Positions 46,907 to 55,661 of a stretch of DNA of 64,000 nucleotides are shown piece after piece. The stretch is from Pseudoxanthomonas sp. Its GTDB lineage: Bacteria > Pseudomonadota > Gammaproteobacteria > Xanthomonadales > Xanthomonadaceae. The notes beneath the pieces are model-generated. The model searched no databases and had not been told where the DNA came from. It worked only from the letters and a program-made list of their open reading frames with translations. Location of the stretch: positions 682,001 to 746,000 of the forward strand of contig NZ_DASYGY010000009.1 in assembly GCF_035999195.1 (NCBI RefSeq). Direction: 5' to 3'. Position 1 is the first letter of the stretch, and every line of letters starts with the position of its first letter. Both the position numbers and the translations under genes were made by a program.

Positions 46907-47602
46907 ATGAAGACGATCGGCCTGATCGGCGGGATGAGCTGGGAATCGACGTTGCCCTACTACCGCCTGGTCAACGAGGGCATCAAGGCGCGGCTCGGCG
47001 GCCTGCATTCGGCGCGCGTGGTGCTGTACAGCGTGGACTTCCACGAGATCGAGCAGCTGCAGCGCGAGGGCGACTGGGACGCCGCCGGCGAGTGCCTGGC
47101 GGATGCGGCGCGCCGCGTGCAGGCGGCCGGTGCCGACCTGCTGGTGCTGTGCACCAACACCATGCACAAGGTGGCGCCGCTGATCGAAGCCGCGGTATCG
47201 ATTCCGCTGCTGCACATCGCCGATGCCACCGGCGCGGCGATCACCGCCGCAGGACATCGCACCGTCGGCCTGCTGGGCACCCGCTTCACCATGGAGCAGG
47301 ACTTCTACCGCCAGCGCCTGCAGCAGGCGCATGGCCTGCAGGTGATCGTGCCGGACGCGGACGACCGTACCGTGGTGCACGACGTGATCTATGACGAACT
47401 GTGCCGGGGCATCATCCGCGACGAAGCGCGCGAGGCCTACCGCCGCATCATGGATGAGCTGGTGGTCCGCGGCGCGGATGCCATCATCCTCGGCTGCACC
47501 GAGATCGGCCTGCTGGTGGGGCCACAGGACGCGCGCGTGCCGCTGTTCGATACCACTGCCCTGCACGCCAGCGCCGCGGTGGAGGCGGCACTGGCGGAGT
47601 GA
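46907..47602 (+). CDS. Aspartate/glutamate racemase-family protein
   Basis: The 231-residue protein has the racemase fold with two catalytic cysteines: LVLCTNTMHK and LGCTEIGLLVG. The N-terminus MKTIGLIGGMSWEST is a signature of the aspartate-racemase-like subgroup. Such enzymes interconvert D- and L-amino acids without cofactor. The substrate may be aspartate or glutamate but is not certain. It is followed by a convergent RidA gene 10 bases away. Confidence 0.9.
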   Translation: MKTIGLIGGMSWESTLPYYRLVNEGIKARLGGLHSARVVLYSVDFHEIEQLQREGDWDAAGECLADAARRVQAAGADLLVLCTNTMHKVAPLIEAAVSIPLLHIADATGAAITAAGHRTVGLLGTRFTMEQDFYRQRLQQAHGLQVIVPDADDRTVVHDVIYDELCRGIIRDEAREAYRRIMDELVVRGADAIILGCTEIGLLVGPQDARVPLFDTTALHASAAVEAALAE

Positions 47603-47612
47603 CGGAGCGGGT

Positions 47613-48005
47613 TCAGCGCGGCAGGCGGGCGATGACCTTGATCTCGAAATCGAAGCCGGCCAGCCAGTTCACGCCGAGTGCGGTCCAGGTGGGATACGGC
47701 GCCTGCGGAAAGATCTCGTCCTTGACCGCCAGCACGGTGTCGAACTGGCGCTCCGGATCGGTGTGGAAGGTGGTCACGTCGACGATGTCGTCCAGCCCGC
47801 AGCCCGCGGCCTGCAGGGTGGCCTGCAGGTTGGCGAAGGCCCGCCGCACCTGCGCTTCAAAGTCCGGCTCGGGCGTGCCGTCCTCGCGGCTGCCCACCTG
47901 TCCGGACACGAACAGGAAACCATCGGCGCGCACGGCCGGGGAATAGCGGTGCTGCTCGTACAGGGCATGGCGGCCTGCGGGAAAGACGACGTCACGGGTG
48001 TTCAT
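47613..48005 (-). CDS. RidA-family deaminase
   Basis: The 130-residue protein resembles RidA/YjgF: a mid-protein SGQVGSREDG, followed by AGCGLDDIVDVTTFHTD and PYPTWTALGVNWLAG. RidA proteins hydrolyse reactive enamines and imines arising from PLP enzymes. The typical substrate-binding Arg of the RidA clade (usually in R-x-A region) is not obvious (PTWTALGV), so it may belong to another Rid clade. AGGAG lies just upstream of the ATG at 48005. Confidence 0.85.
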   Translation of the reverse strand: MNTRDVVFPAGRHALYEQHRYSPAVRADGFLFVSGQVGSREDGTPEPDFEAQVRRAFANLQATLQAAGCGLDDIVDVTTFHTDPERQFDTVLAVKDEIFPQAPYPTWTALGVNWLAGFDFEIKVIARLPR

Positions 48006-48101
48006 GGGGGAATCTCCTGTCGGGACCGGCGGCCCCGCTACTGGCGGCCACTGTAGGCCGCGCCCCGGTGGGGATACAGACGACGATCCGGGGATCACTG
48101 T

Positions 48102-48118
48102 TTGTAGAATCGGAACAA
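48102..48118. promoter_or_regulatory. Possible LysR box
   Basis: TTGTAGAATCGGAACAA has TTGT and ACAA ends separated by nine bases, a T-N11-A-type LysR half-site pair, and lies 24 bases before the LysR start. It is imperfect and by eye only. Confidence 0.35.
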
Positions 48119-48141
48119 TCCCCTTCCCCCCAGGAATCCGC

Positions 48142-49086
48142 ATGGACCGCCTCGAGGCGATGCAGGCCTTCGTCCGCGTGGTCGAGACCGGCAGTTTCAC
48201 CAAGGCGGCCGACACGCTGCAGGCCAGCCGCACGCGGGTGACGCAGCTGGTGCAGCAGTTGGAAACGCACCTGCGGGTGAAGCTGCTCCACCGCACCACG
48301 CGCAAGGTCAACGTCACCGCCGACGGTGCCGCGTACTACGAGCGCGTCGTGCGCCTGCTGGCCGACCTGGACGATGCCGAGACCAGCCTGTCGGCGGCCT
48401 CGGCATCTCCGCGCGGTCGCCTGCGCGTGGACGTGCCCGGGCCGCTGGCCAGCCTGGTGCTGGTGCCGGCGCTGCCCGCGTTCCATGCGCGCTATCCGGA
48501 GATCCAGCTGGACCTGGGCGCCAGCGATCGCAAGGTGGACCTGATCGACGAGAACGTGGACTGCGTGGTGCGCGGCGGCGAACTCACCGATCCCTCGCTG
48601 CGCGCGCGGCATGTCGGCGACCTGTTGCTCGGGATCTACGCCGCACCCGCCTACCTGGCCCGGGTCGGCACGCCCGCGCATCCGCAGGCACTGGAAGACG
48701 ATCCGCACCGCATCGTCGGCTATCGCGGCGCGCGTAGCGGCGCCCTGCCGGCGTACGCGATGCAGCGTGGCGACGAACAGCTGCGCGTGCAGGGCCGGCA
48801 TGTGCTGTCGGTGGACGATGGCAACGCCTATCTCGCCGCCGGCCTGGCGGGCCTGGGCGTGCTGTGGTTGCCGCAGTACATGGCGCACGCGCCCGTCGAA
48901 CGCGGCGAACTGGTGCCGCTGTTCGAGGACTGGCACCTGGCACCGATGCCGATGTACCTGGCCTTCCCGCCCAGCCGCCATGTCAGCCGCAAGCTGCGCG
49001 TGTTCATCGACTGGATCGTGGACCTGTTGGCGCAGCACGCACCGGCGATCCAGCCACCACGATCACGGGAAGATCGGCCGACATGA
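48142..49086 (+). CDS. LysR-family transcriptional regulator
   Basis: The 314-residue protein has an N-terminal winged helix-turn-helix (MQAFVRVVETGSFTKAADTLQ, SRTRVTQLVQQLE) and a C-terminal effector domain (LDLGASDRKVDLIDENVDCVVR; GLGVLWLPQY). It is of the DsdC/PcaR-like group commonly regulating a neighbouring gene. It is divergent from the RidA gene, which is therefore the likely target. Between them at 48105-48110 lies TAGAAT, and TTGTAGAATCGGAACAA at 48102-48118 is an imperfect palindrome that could be its box. Confidence 0.92.
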   Translation: MDRLEAMQAFVRVVETGSFTKAADTLQASRTRVTQLVQQLETHLRVKLLHRTTRKVNVTADGAAYYERVVRLLADLDDAETSLSAASASPRGRLRVDVPGPLASLVLVPALPAFHARYPEIQLDLGASDRKVDLIDENVDCVVRGGELTDPSLRARHVGDLLLGIYAAPAYLARVGTPAHPQALEDDPHRIVGYRGARSGALPAYAMQRGDEQLRVQGRHVLSVDDGNAYLAAGLAGLGVLWLPQYMAHAPVERGELVPLFEDWHLAPMPMYLAFPPSRHVSRKLRVFIDWIVDLLAQHAPAIQPPRSREDRPT

Positions 49087-49125
49087 CGCGCGCGTCCGAT
49101 CCACGGCGCCGGGACCGCGCTGCGT

Positions 49126-49473
49126 CTACCGCGGCGTCAGCACATCCAGCAGCAGCGGCACGCTGAACGGCTTCGTCATCAGCAGGGTGCCGGGCGGCAG
49201 GCCGACCATGTCGTGCTTGTCGTGCCCCGACACCACGCACACCGTCGCCCACGGGTGCAGCGCGCGCGCCTCCTGCGCGACCGCAGCGCCGGTGATGTCG
49301 GGCATCCAGTAGTCGGTCACGACGCAGTCGTAGCGTCCCTGCCGCAGCAGGTCGAGCGCTGCGGTAGCAGTGCCGGCCTGGGTCACCGTATGTCCGGCCA
49401 CCGCGATGGCCTCCGCCACCATGGCGCGATGGGTGTCGTCGTCGTCGACGTAGAGGATGTTCAGATGGGTCAT
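49126..49473 (-). CDS. Stand-alone response-regulator receiver
   Basis: The 115-residue protein is a single CheY-like domain: acidic pocket VDDDD, phospho-acceptor Asp in VVTDYWMPDITG, and conserved Lys in LLMTKPFSVPLL. It has no output domain, so it must act by protein contact. No histidine kinase is adjacent. The frame is open to 49596; this ATG starts the domain. Confidence 0.88.
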   Translation of the reverse strand: MTHLNILYVDDDDTHRAMVAEAIAVAGHTVTQAGTATAALDLLRQGRYDCVVTDYWMPDITGAAVAQEARALHPWATVCVVSGHDKHDMVGLPPGTLLMTKPFSVPLLLDVLTPR

Positions 49474-49562
49474 GGCCAGACTGTGCCGCAGCGACGCGCG
49501 AAGCCGGCGTGAACCCGTGGCGCGGGTGTTGCGCAGCGCGCCATCGCTCGGTTGGAGATCCT

Positions 49563-49850
49563 TAGCCGGGTAGAGCGCAGCGAAACCCGGGGACACGCAT
49601 CACCCGACGCATTCCCGGATGCGCCTCGCTTACCGGACTACGTGGGATCCCGTTCGTGGTGAGCCTGTCGAACCACGCTACTTTGCGTGCCGTCGGCAGC
49701 TCCAGCAGATCGATACCTGCTGCGAACAGCGTGGTTCGACGAGCTCACCACGAACGGGAGGTCGGGAGGCGCCGTGGCGGTCTGCCCTTGAGCGCAGGAT
49801 ACGTAGCCCGGGTTCGCGGAGCATACCGGGAGCGCATGCATCACTGACGG
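49563..49850. repeat. Mosaic of intergenic repeats in a 461-base gap
   Basis: The gap 49474-49934 has no gene. It holds a long inverted repeat, arms 49649-49679 and 49728-49758, of the TTCGTGGTGAGC / GCTCACCACGAA type seen in many Xanthomonadaceae and Burkholderiales genomes. Outside it are two copies of another element, near 49563-49600 (AGCCGGGTAGAGCGCAGCGAAACC) and 49805-49850 (GTAGCCCGGGTTCGCGGAGC, opposite order). This points to nested REP-type insertions. Confidence 0.75.
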
Positions 49851-49934
49851 CATTCAAGGCTTTCGCCTGCGGCTCTGCACGCGCCACGTGGATCGCTCTC
49901 GCTGCACGTGAACACGATGCGGCCTGTTCTCCAC

Positions 49935-50444
49935 CTACGGCGGCAGATGCGCGCGGATCCTCTCCACGCGTTCGGCAAGCACCTCGGCCGACACGCGGAC
50001 GCGCGCCATGCGTGCCGCATCGTTGGCAGGATCGTGCGCGGTGCCGCGCGGTCGTCCGGCACCATCGAAGGTGGCCAGTTGCGGCGGCCCGATGCCCCAG
50101 TCGCTGCCCGGCTGGCGGGGCACGACATGGAAATGGAAGTGCGGCGTTTCCTGACCGCTGTACACGCCGTTGTTCTGGAACGTGAGGATGCCCAGCGGCC
50201 GATAGGCGCCGACGAGGGCTTCGGCCACGCGCTTGGCCGCCACCAGGATGGCCGCGCACTCCGGCGCGGAAAGATCGAGCAGCGTGGCGACGTGCCGGCG
50301 CGTGATGACGCAGCACTGGCCGGCCTCGAACTGCCACGGGTTGATCACCGTCAGCGTGTGCTCGCCCTCGTCGATGATCTTCCACGGTTCGTCGCGCGCC
50401 GCCACGCAGAGATCGCAGGGCTCCCGTGTCGGAAGCTGGATCAT
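49935..50444 (-). CDS. HIT-family hydrolase
   Basis: The 169-residue protein carries the histidine triad HFHFHVVPR after GVYSGQETP, with a Cys-rich N-terminus (REPCDLCVAARDE) as in the HIT proteins of the Hint/Fhit style. Family members hydrolyse nucleotide phosphoramidates or transfer nucleotides. The N-terminal CDLC could be a metal site. ATG at 50444 with GGGAGG upstream is chosen over 50477. Confidence 0.87.
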   Translation of the reverse strand: MIQLPTREPCDLCVAARDEPWKIIDEGEHTLTVINPWQFEAGQCCVITRRHVATLLDLSAPECAAILVAAKRVAEALVGAYRPLGILTFQNNGVYSGQETPHFHFHVVPRQPGSDWGIGPPQLATFDGAGRPRGTAHDPANDAARMARVRVSAEVLAERVERIRAHLPP

Positions 50445-50463
50445 GTGCCGCCTCCCGTCCTGT

Positions 50464-50835
50464 TCATCCCTCGACATGGAACTCCATCGGAATCAGCTCA
50501 ACGGCCCAGCCTCCCTCTTCGCCCAGCGTGGCGGCCGGATGCAGCGAGGCGATCCGCACCGCCTCCTCGGGGCTGTCCGCATCGATGACGAACAGACCGC
50601 CCACCACTTCCTTCGCCTCGGTGTAGGGGCCGTCGCTGACTTGGGTGCTGCCGTTGCGTGGACGCAGCGTCTTCCAGCCGTCCTGGTCGCCCAGCGAGGC
50701 GGCCATCCGCACCTTGCCGGTGGCGCGCATCCGCTTGTCCAGTGCGGGGCACTGGCTGACCAGCGCCTCGACCGCTTCCGGCCGCATGGCCGCGAACTTC
50801 TCGGGGGTGAAATAGGCCAGGCCGAGGTATTTCAT
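50464..50835 (-). CDS. YCII-related protein (DGPF type)
   Basis: The 123-residue protein has the DGPYTEAKEVVGGLFVIDADS motif, the hallmark of the DGPF subgroup of YCII proteins, which in bacteria often flank ECF sigma factors of the sigma-70-like SigJ style. No sigma factor is adjacent here. Start at 50835 is supported by AAGGA. It lies 20 bases upstream of the HIT gene on the same strand. Confidence 0.88.
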   Translation of the reverse strand: MKYLGLAYFTPEKFAAMRPEAVEALVSQCPALDKRMRATGKVRMAASLGDQDGWKTLRPRNGSTQVSDGPYTEAKEVVGGLFVIDADSPEEAVRIASLHPAATLGEEGGWAVELIPMEFHVEG

Positions 50836-51030
50836 CAGGATGTCCTTGCGGGGTGATGTACGGGCGACGAAGCGGTCAGCCTGGAATCGACGCGTGTCGG
50901 CCGGCAGCTTACTGCGTCGATGGTACGACCGCGCTCGCCGTTTCCGCCCTGCGATGGACCGCACGATGCTGCAGGACACGCACCGCGACATTCATCATGC
51001 TGCCTGCCCCTCCCTGCACGAATGCCCGCC

Positions 51031-51294
51031 ATGCCCGACACGCCCGCACCCTACGTACCCATCGACTGCGAATTCCACGACGTGCTGGAAGCCACCGCCA
51101 CCCGGCGTGCCACGGTCGTCATCCGGTTCCTGGATGACGCCGGCCTGCCGCAACAGCGCGATACCCGCATCGTCACCCTGTCGGCCCACGACGGCATTGA
51201 ATACGCTGAGCTCGCCACCGGCGAGCGGGTGCGTCTGGACCGCCTGCTCACGGTGGATGGCATCGCGCTGGCCGACTTCCACACGCCGGATTGA
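51031..51294 (+). CDS. rof: Rof/YaeO-type Rho-binding antiterminator
   Basis: The 87-residue protein starts YVPIDCEFHDVLEATATRR, the Rof signature, followed by VVIRFLDDAG and YAELATGERVRLDRLLTVDG. Rof binds Rho at its primary RNA site and inhibits termination. In-frame ATGs at 51022 and 51031 both work; the second begins closer to the family N-terminus. It ends 105 bases before the nitronate monooxygenase gene. Confidence 0.8.
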   Translation: MPDTPAPYVPIDCEFHDVLEATATRRATVVIRFLDDAGLPQQRDTRIVTLSAHDGIEYAELATGERVRLDRLLTVDGIALADFHTPD

Positions 51295-51387
51295 GGAGAC
51301 AGCGCCACCTGGAGGTTCGAAGACACGCGATGCCGGAGGTCGAGGTTTTCCACCACCAGGTCCCTGCCGGGCAGCTCCACACCCACG

Positions 51388-51393
51388 TAAGCT
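51388..51393 (+). promoter_or_regulatory. -10 element TAAGCT for leaderless nitronate monooxygenase
   Basis: TAAGCT-GTCGCC-ATG has the six-base spacing seen in five other genes. No Shine-Dalgarno sequence precedes the ATG. Confidence 0.5.
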
Positions 51394-51399
51394 GTCGCC

Positions 51400-52434
51400 A
51401 TGACCACCCTCGCCTCGCTGTTCGGCACCGAACTGCCGCTGATCCAGGCGCCGATGGCCGGTGTGCAGGACGAAGCGCTGGCCATCGCCGTCACCGCTGC
51501 CGGCGGCCTCGGTTCGATGCCCTGCGCGATGCTGTCGTCGGCGCAACTGGACACCGCGCTGCAGGTATTCGCGACGCTGCCACAGCCGGTCAACCTCAAC
51601 TTCTTCTGCCACGCGATGGCCGAACCGGAGGTGGCCGACCAGCAGCGCTGGCGCGAGGCGCTGGCCCCGTACTACGCCGAGTACGGCATCGCGCCGCCCG
51701 CGCCTTCCACGGCCGGCGCGCGGCGCCCGCTCGATGCGGCCACCGTCGATCTGCTGGAGGCCTACCGCCCGCGCATCGTCAGCTTCCACTTCGGCCTGCC
51801 CGACCCCGCGCTGCTGGCGCGCATCAAGGGCTGGGGCGCCACGGTGCTGTCGTCGGCGACGACGCAGGACGAGGCGCTGTGGCTGCAACGCCATGGCGTG
51901 GATGCGGTGATCGCGCAGGGCACCGAGGCCGGAGGCCACCGCGGGCATTTCCTGTCCGACGATCTGGCCCGGCAACCCGACACGCGCACGCTGGTGGCGT
52001 CGCTGTCGAAGGCGCTGACGGTGCCGGTGATCGCCGCCGGCGGGATCGGCGACCGCGCCGACGTGCAGGCCTTGGTGGCGGCAGGCGCCAGCGCGGTGCA
52101 GGCCGGCACCGCCTACCTGCTGTGCCCGGAGGCCACCACCTCGCCCGTGCATCGCGCCGCCTTGCGCGCGCCGGGGCGCGAGGCGGCAATCACGAACCTG
52201 TTCAGCGGCCGCCCTGCCCGGGGCCTGGTCAACCGCCTGATGCGCGAACTCGGACCGCTGTCGTCCTTGCCGCCCGCCTTCCCGTGGGCCTCGCAGGCGC
52301 TGGCGCCGCTGCGCGCCACCGCCGAGGCGCGGGGCGTGGACGATTTCTCGCCACTGTGGTCCGGCGCTCGCCCGGGCACCCTGGCAGGACGCGATGCCGC
52401 GCAGGTCACGCGCCTGCTGATGGGCGTGGACTGA
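51400..52434 (+). CDS. Nitronate monooxygenase (2-nitropropane dioxygenase family)
   Basis: The 344-residue FMN enzyme has a TIM-barrel with PLIQAPMAGVQDEALA, the HFGLPD substrate region, QGTEAGGHRG (phosphate-binding glycines) and VIAAGGIGDRADVQALVAAGASAVQAGTAYL, read in parts. It likely oxidises nitronates to carbonyls and nitrite, protecting against toxic nitroalkanes. The length is normal. It stands alone and is preceded by a leaderless-type -10. Confidence 0.9.
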   Translation: MTTLASLFGTELPLIQAPMAGVQDEALAIAVTAAGGLGSMPCAMLSSAQLDTALQVFATLPQPVNLNFFCHAMAEPEVADQQRWREALAPYYAEYGIAPPAPSTAGARRPLDAATVDLLEAYRPRIVSFHFGLPDPALLARIKGWGATVLSSATTQDEALWLQRHGVDAVIAQGTEAGGHRGHFLSDDLARQPDTRTLVASLSKALTVPVIAAGGIGDRADVQALVAAGASAVQAGTAYLLCPEATTSPVHRAALRAPGREAAITNLFSGRPARGLVNRLMRELGPLSSLPPAFPWASQALAPLRATAEARGVDDFSPLWSGARPGTLAGRDAAQVTRLLMGVD

Positions 52435-52638
52435 GGGATCCCGGCCGCCGGACCGCGTACGCGGGATGCCGACGGGCTGCATCCGTCTGCCGCCATGACG
52501 CGTAACGTCAGTTTCAGCCGCATCCGGTGCGGCCCCGCCCCATGCGACGGGGCCCGACGCGCGCGGCACGCGTCGTGACGGGGCGCAGTGCATGGCACGC
52601 GATTTGCTTGAAAGGCTTGGATCAGACAGGGGAACACG

Positions 52639-53316
52639 ATGCAGGTGCAGGGGCACGCGGGAAGGGCGTGGTCGGGGATGCTGCTGGCCTTGGCCCTGGC
52701 ATCGGGCGCGCACGCGGCCGAGGTGCGCCTGGCGGTGGGCAGCCCCGGTGGCCCGGTCGCCGAGGCCGTGGTCAGCCTGCATGGCGCGACGCCGGTGGTG
52801 ACCCGCACGGCCACCGCACGCATGGACCAGCAGCACTCGGCCTTCGTGCCCGGCGTGCTGCCGGTGCAGGCCGGCACGGTGGTGGCGTTCCCCAACCGCG
52901 ACAACATCCAGCATCACGTCTATTCGTTCTCGCAGCCACGGCAGTTCGAGATTCCGCTGTACTCGGGCAACAAGGCCGCGCCGATCCGCTTCGACCGGCC
53001 CGGCGTGGTGGTGGTGGGCTGCAACATCCACGACTGGATGATCGGCCACATCGTGGTGCTCGACACGCCCTACTTCGGCAAGACCGCCGCTGACGGCCAT
53101 CTGACCCTGGACGTGCCGCCCGGCCGCTACACGCTACGCGTGTGGCATGTACGCGGCAGCGGTGCGCCGCTGGAGCGCACGCTGGTGGTGCCGGCGGCGG
53201 GCACCTCCGCGACGCTGCAGGTGGCGCTGGCGCCTACCAAGGACGACGTGCGCGGCAACGACCGGCTGCGCGCGCTGCAGCAGAAGTTCCGCCAGCTGAA
53301 GGACCCGTCGCCTTGA
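52639..53316 (+). CDS. Exported cupredoxin-like (methylamine-utilisation-type) copper protein
   Basis: The 225-residue protein has a signal peptide (residues 1-26) and a cupredoxin fold. Predicted type-1 copper ligands are His92 or His93 in NIQHHVYSF, and Cys128, His131 and Met134 in GCNIHDWM. A C-terminal carboxypeptidase-regulatory-like segment (GHLTLDVPPGRYTLRVWH) follows. Family name 'methylamine utilization protein' is only by resemblance, since no mau genes are here. It begins a four-gene operon whose next gene starts within its stop codon (TTGA), so translation is coupled. Electron transfer or copper sensing in the periplasm is the likely role. Confidence 0.85.
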   Translation: MQVQGHAGRAWSGMLLALALASGAHAAEVRLAVGSPGGPVAEAVVSLHGATPVVTRTATARMDQQHSAFVPGVLPVQAGTVVAFPNRDNIQHHVYSFSQPRQFEIPLYSGNKAAPIRFDRPGVVVVGCNIHDWMIGHIVVLDTPYFGKTAADGHLTLDVPPGRYTLRVWHVRGSGAPLERTLVVPAAGTSATLQVALAPTKDDVRGNDRLRALQQKFRQLKDPSP

Positions 53317-55661
53317 AGCCCCGCCGTTTCCAGACGCGCGTGATCGCGATGATGATCGCGGTGGTGGCGGCCGCGCAGCTGGCCACGTTCGCGGTGGTGA
53401 CGGTGGCCACCCAGCGCGCGGTGTCGTCGCGGCTGGAGCAGGAACTGAGCGTGGGCCACCGCGTGTGGGAGCAGTTCCAGCAAAGCCGCTCCGAACAACT
53501 GCTCGCCTCGGCCTCGGTGCTGGCGGACGACTTCGGCTTCCGTGCGGCGGTGGCCAGCGGCGACGCGCCGACGCTGCGCTCGGCGCTGGGCAACCACGGC
53601 ACCCGCATCGGCGCCGACCTGGCCTGGCTGCTGGACCGCGATGGCCGGTGGCAGGCCAGCGCCGACGGCATGGCGGCGCCGGCGACGGACGTGCTGGCGG
53701 GCCTCACGCGACAGGCGGCGCAGGAAGGCGTGGCCCTGCAGACGGTGGTGGTGGAGAACGCGCTGTACCTGGTGGTGATGCTGCCGGTGCTGGCGCCGGA
53801 GCGCGTGGGCTGGCTGGCGGTCGGCCGCCGCTACGACGATGCGTTGGCGCAGCAGTACCGCAGCCTCACCGGCCTGGAAGCCGCCTTCGTCACCACCGGC
53901 GGCACCGGCACGCGCGTGCATGCCGCCACCCTGCCTGCCGAGCAGCGCGCGATGCTGGCCACGGCGTGGACGCCGGGCGGTGCCCAGGTGCGCGAGCTGG
54001 CGGTGGGCGGCGACCACTACCTGTCCGATTCGCATCCGCTGACCCGCGGCGACGACGCGCGGCTGGTGTTGCTGGATTCGTACGACCGCGCGCTGGCGCC
54101 GTACCGCACGCTGCGTTCGCGCATCCTGCTGCTGTCCGGGCTGGCGACGCTGCTGGCCGTGGGCGTGGCCGTGGCGCTGGGGCGCGGCATCAGCCGGCCG
54201 GTGTCGCGGCTGGCGCAGGCGGCGCAGCGCATCCAGGCCGGCGATTATTCGCAGGCACCGGCCTCCGGTGGCAGCCGCGAGATCGTCGAACTGGCCGGCG
54301 CACTCGGGCGCATGCAGGCCGACATCGCCGCGCGCGAGGCGCGCATCCTGCACCAGGCGCACCATGATGGACTGACCGGGCTGCCCAACCGCCGCCATGC
54401 CTACGACCGCCTGCAGGCGGCGATCGATGCCGGCGGCGAGGTGGCCGTGCTGGTCATGGACGTGAACCGCTTCAAGGAGATCAACGACACCCTGGGCCAC
54501 GCGTTCGGCGACCAGGTGCTGCGCGAAGTCGCCCGGCGCCTGCGCGGGGCACTCGACGACACGCAACTGGTGGCGCGCCTGGGCGGCGACGAATTCATGG
54601 TGATGCTGCCTGGCCTGCCGTGCGAGGCGGCCCGCACGCGGGCGCAGGCGCTGTGGCATGCATTGAAGCAGCCGCTGGACCTGTCCAGCACCCGGGTGGG
54701 AGTGGAAGGCAGCTTCGGCCTGGCCTGCCATCCGCAGCATGGCGACGATCCGGACACGCTGCTGCGCCGCGCCGACATTGCGCTGTACGACGCCAAGGCC
54801 GCGCATGGCGGGGTGGCGGTGTACCAGCCGGGACGCGACGAATCGCACCTGCGGCAACTGCAACTGATGACGGACCTGCGGCAGGCGATCGCGGGTGGAC
54901 AACTGGCGCTGAAGTTCCAGCCCAAGCTGGATGCGGCCAGCGCGCACGTGCAGCACGTGGAAGCGCTGGTGCGCTGGCACCATCCCGTGCTCGGTCCGGT
55001 GGCGCCGGATGAGTTCATTCCCCTGGCCGAACGGTCGGGCTTCATCCACGAGCTGACGCGCTTCGTGCTGGACCAGGCCATGGCGTGCAACGCCGCGTGG
55101 CGCGCTGGCGGCCTGGACCTGGGGCTGGCGGTCAACCTGTCGGCGATGGACCTGCTGGACGCGGACCTGCCGGACTACATCGAACAGAAACTGGCGGCGC
55201 ACGGCGTGCCGGCGGCGCGGATGATCCTGGAAGTTACCGAAAGCGCGCTGATGCAGGACATCGAATACGCGCTGCGCATGCTGCACCGGCTGAAGGCGTG
55301 TGGCGTGCGGCTGGCGATCGACGACTTCGGCACCGGCTATTCCTCGCTGGCGCAGCTCAAGCGCATGCCGGTCGACGAACTGAAGATCGACAAGAGCTTC
55401 GTCATGCAGCTGGAAGAAGGCAGCGACGATGCGGTGATCGTGCGTTCCACCATCGAACTGGGCCACAACATGGGCCTGTCGGTGATCGCCGAGGGCGTGG
55501 AGAACGACCGCGCGCTGGCCCTGCTGCGCCACTACCGCTGCGACATGGTGCAGGGCTACCTGTTCAGTGCGCCACTGGGCAGCGCCGACCTGCTGGACTG
55601 GTGCCGCCGTCGCGAAGCCGCGGTGCCCGCCGGCGACCTGACGCTGGAAACCGACGCATGA
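53313..55661 (+). CDS. Membrane sensor GGDEF-EAL protein (bifunctional c-di-GMP enzyme)
   Basis: The 782-residue protein has a first membrane segment (11-33), a periplasmic sensory region (about 35-265, Cache-like), a second membrane segment (270-290), a HAMP linker (291-343), a GGDEF domain with RLGGDEF (422-428) and an EAL domain with HVEALVRWHHP and IDDFGTGYSSL. Both active sites look intact. The start is TTG at 53313, overlapping the cupredoxin stop by four bases; it reads MKPRRFQTR. It is followed by a DUF3034 gene that overlaps by four bases. The periplasmic neighbours are the natural candidates for its signal. Confidence 0.88.
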   Translation: MKPRRFQTRVIAMMIAVVAAAQLATFAVVTVATQRAVSSRLEQELSVGHRVWEQFQQSRSEQLLASASVLADDFGFRAAVASGDAPTLRSALGNHGTRIGADLAWLLDRDGRWQASADGMAAPATDVLAGLTRQAAQEGVALQTVVVENALYLVVMLPVLAPERVGWLAVGRRYDDALAQQYRSLTGLEAAFVTTGGTGTRVHAATLPAEQRAMLATAWTPGGAQVRELAVGGDHYLSDSHPLTRGDDARLVLLDSYDRALAPYRTLRSRILLLSGLATLLAVGVAVALGRGISRPVSRLAQAAQRIQAGDYSQAPASGGSREIVELAGALGRMQADIAAREARILHQAHHDGLTGLPNRRHAYDRLQAAIDAGGEVAVLVMDVNRFKEINDTLGHAFGDQVLREVARRLRGALDDTQLVARLGGDEFMVMLPGLPCEAARTRAQALWHALKQPLDLSSTRVGVEGSFGLACHPQHGDDPDTLLRRADIALYDAKAAHGGVAVYQPGRDESHLRQLQLMTDLRQAIAGGQLALKFQPKLDAASAHVQHVEALVRWHHPVLGPVAPDEFIPLAERSGFIHELTRFVLDQAMACNAAWRAGGLDLGLAVNLSAMDLLDADLPDYIEQKLAAHGVPAARMILEVTESALMQDIEYALRMLHRLKACGVRLAIDDFGTGYSSLAQLKRMPVDELKIDKSFVMQLEEGSDDAVIVRSTIELGHNMGLSVIAEGVENDRALALLRHYRCDMVQGYLFSAPLGSADLLDWCRRREAAVPAGDLTLETDA

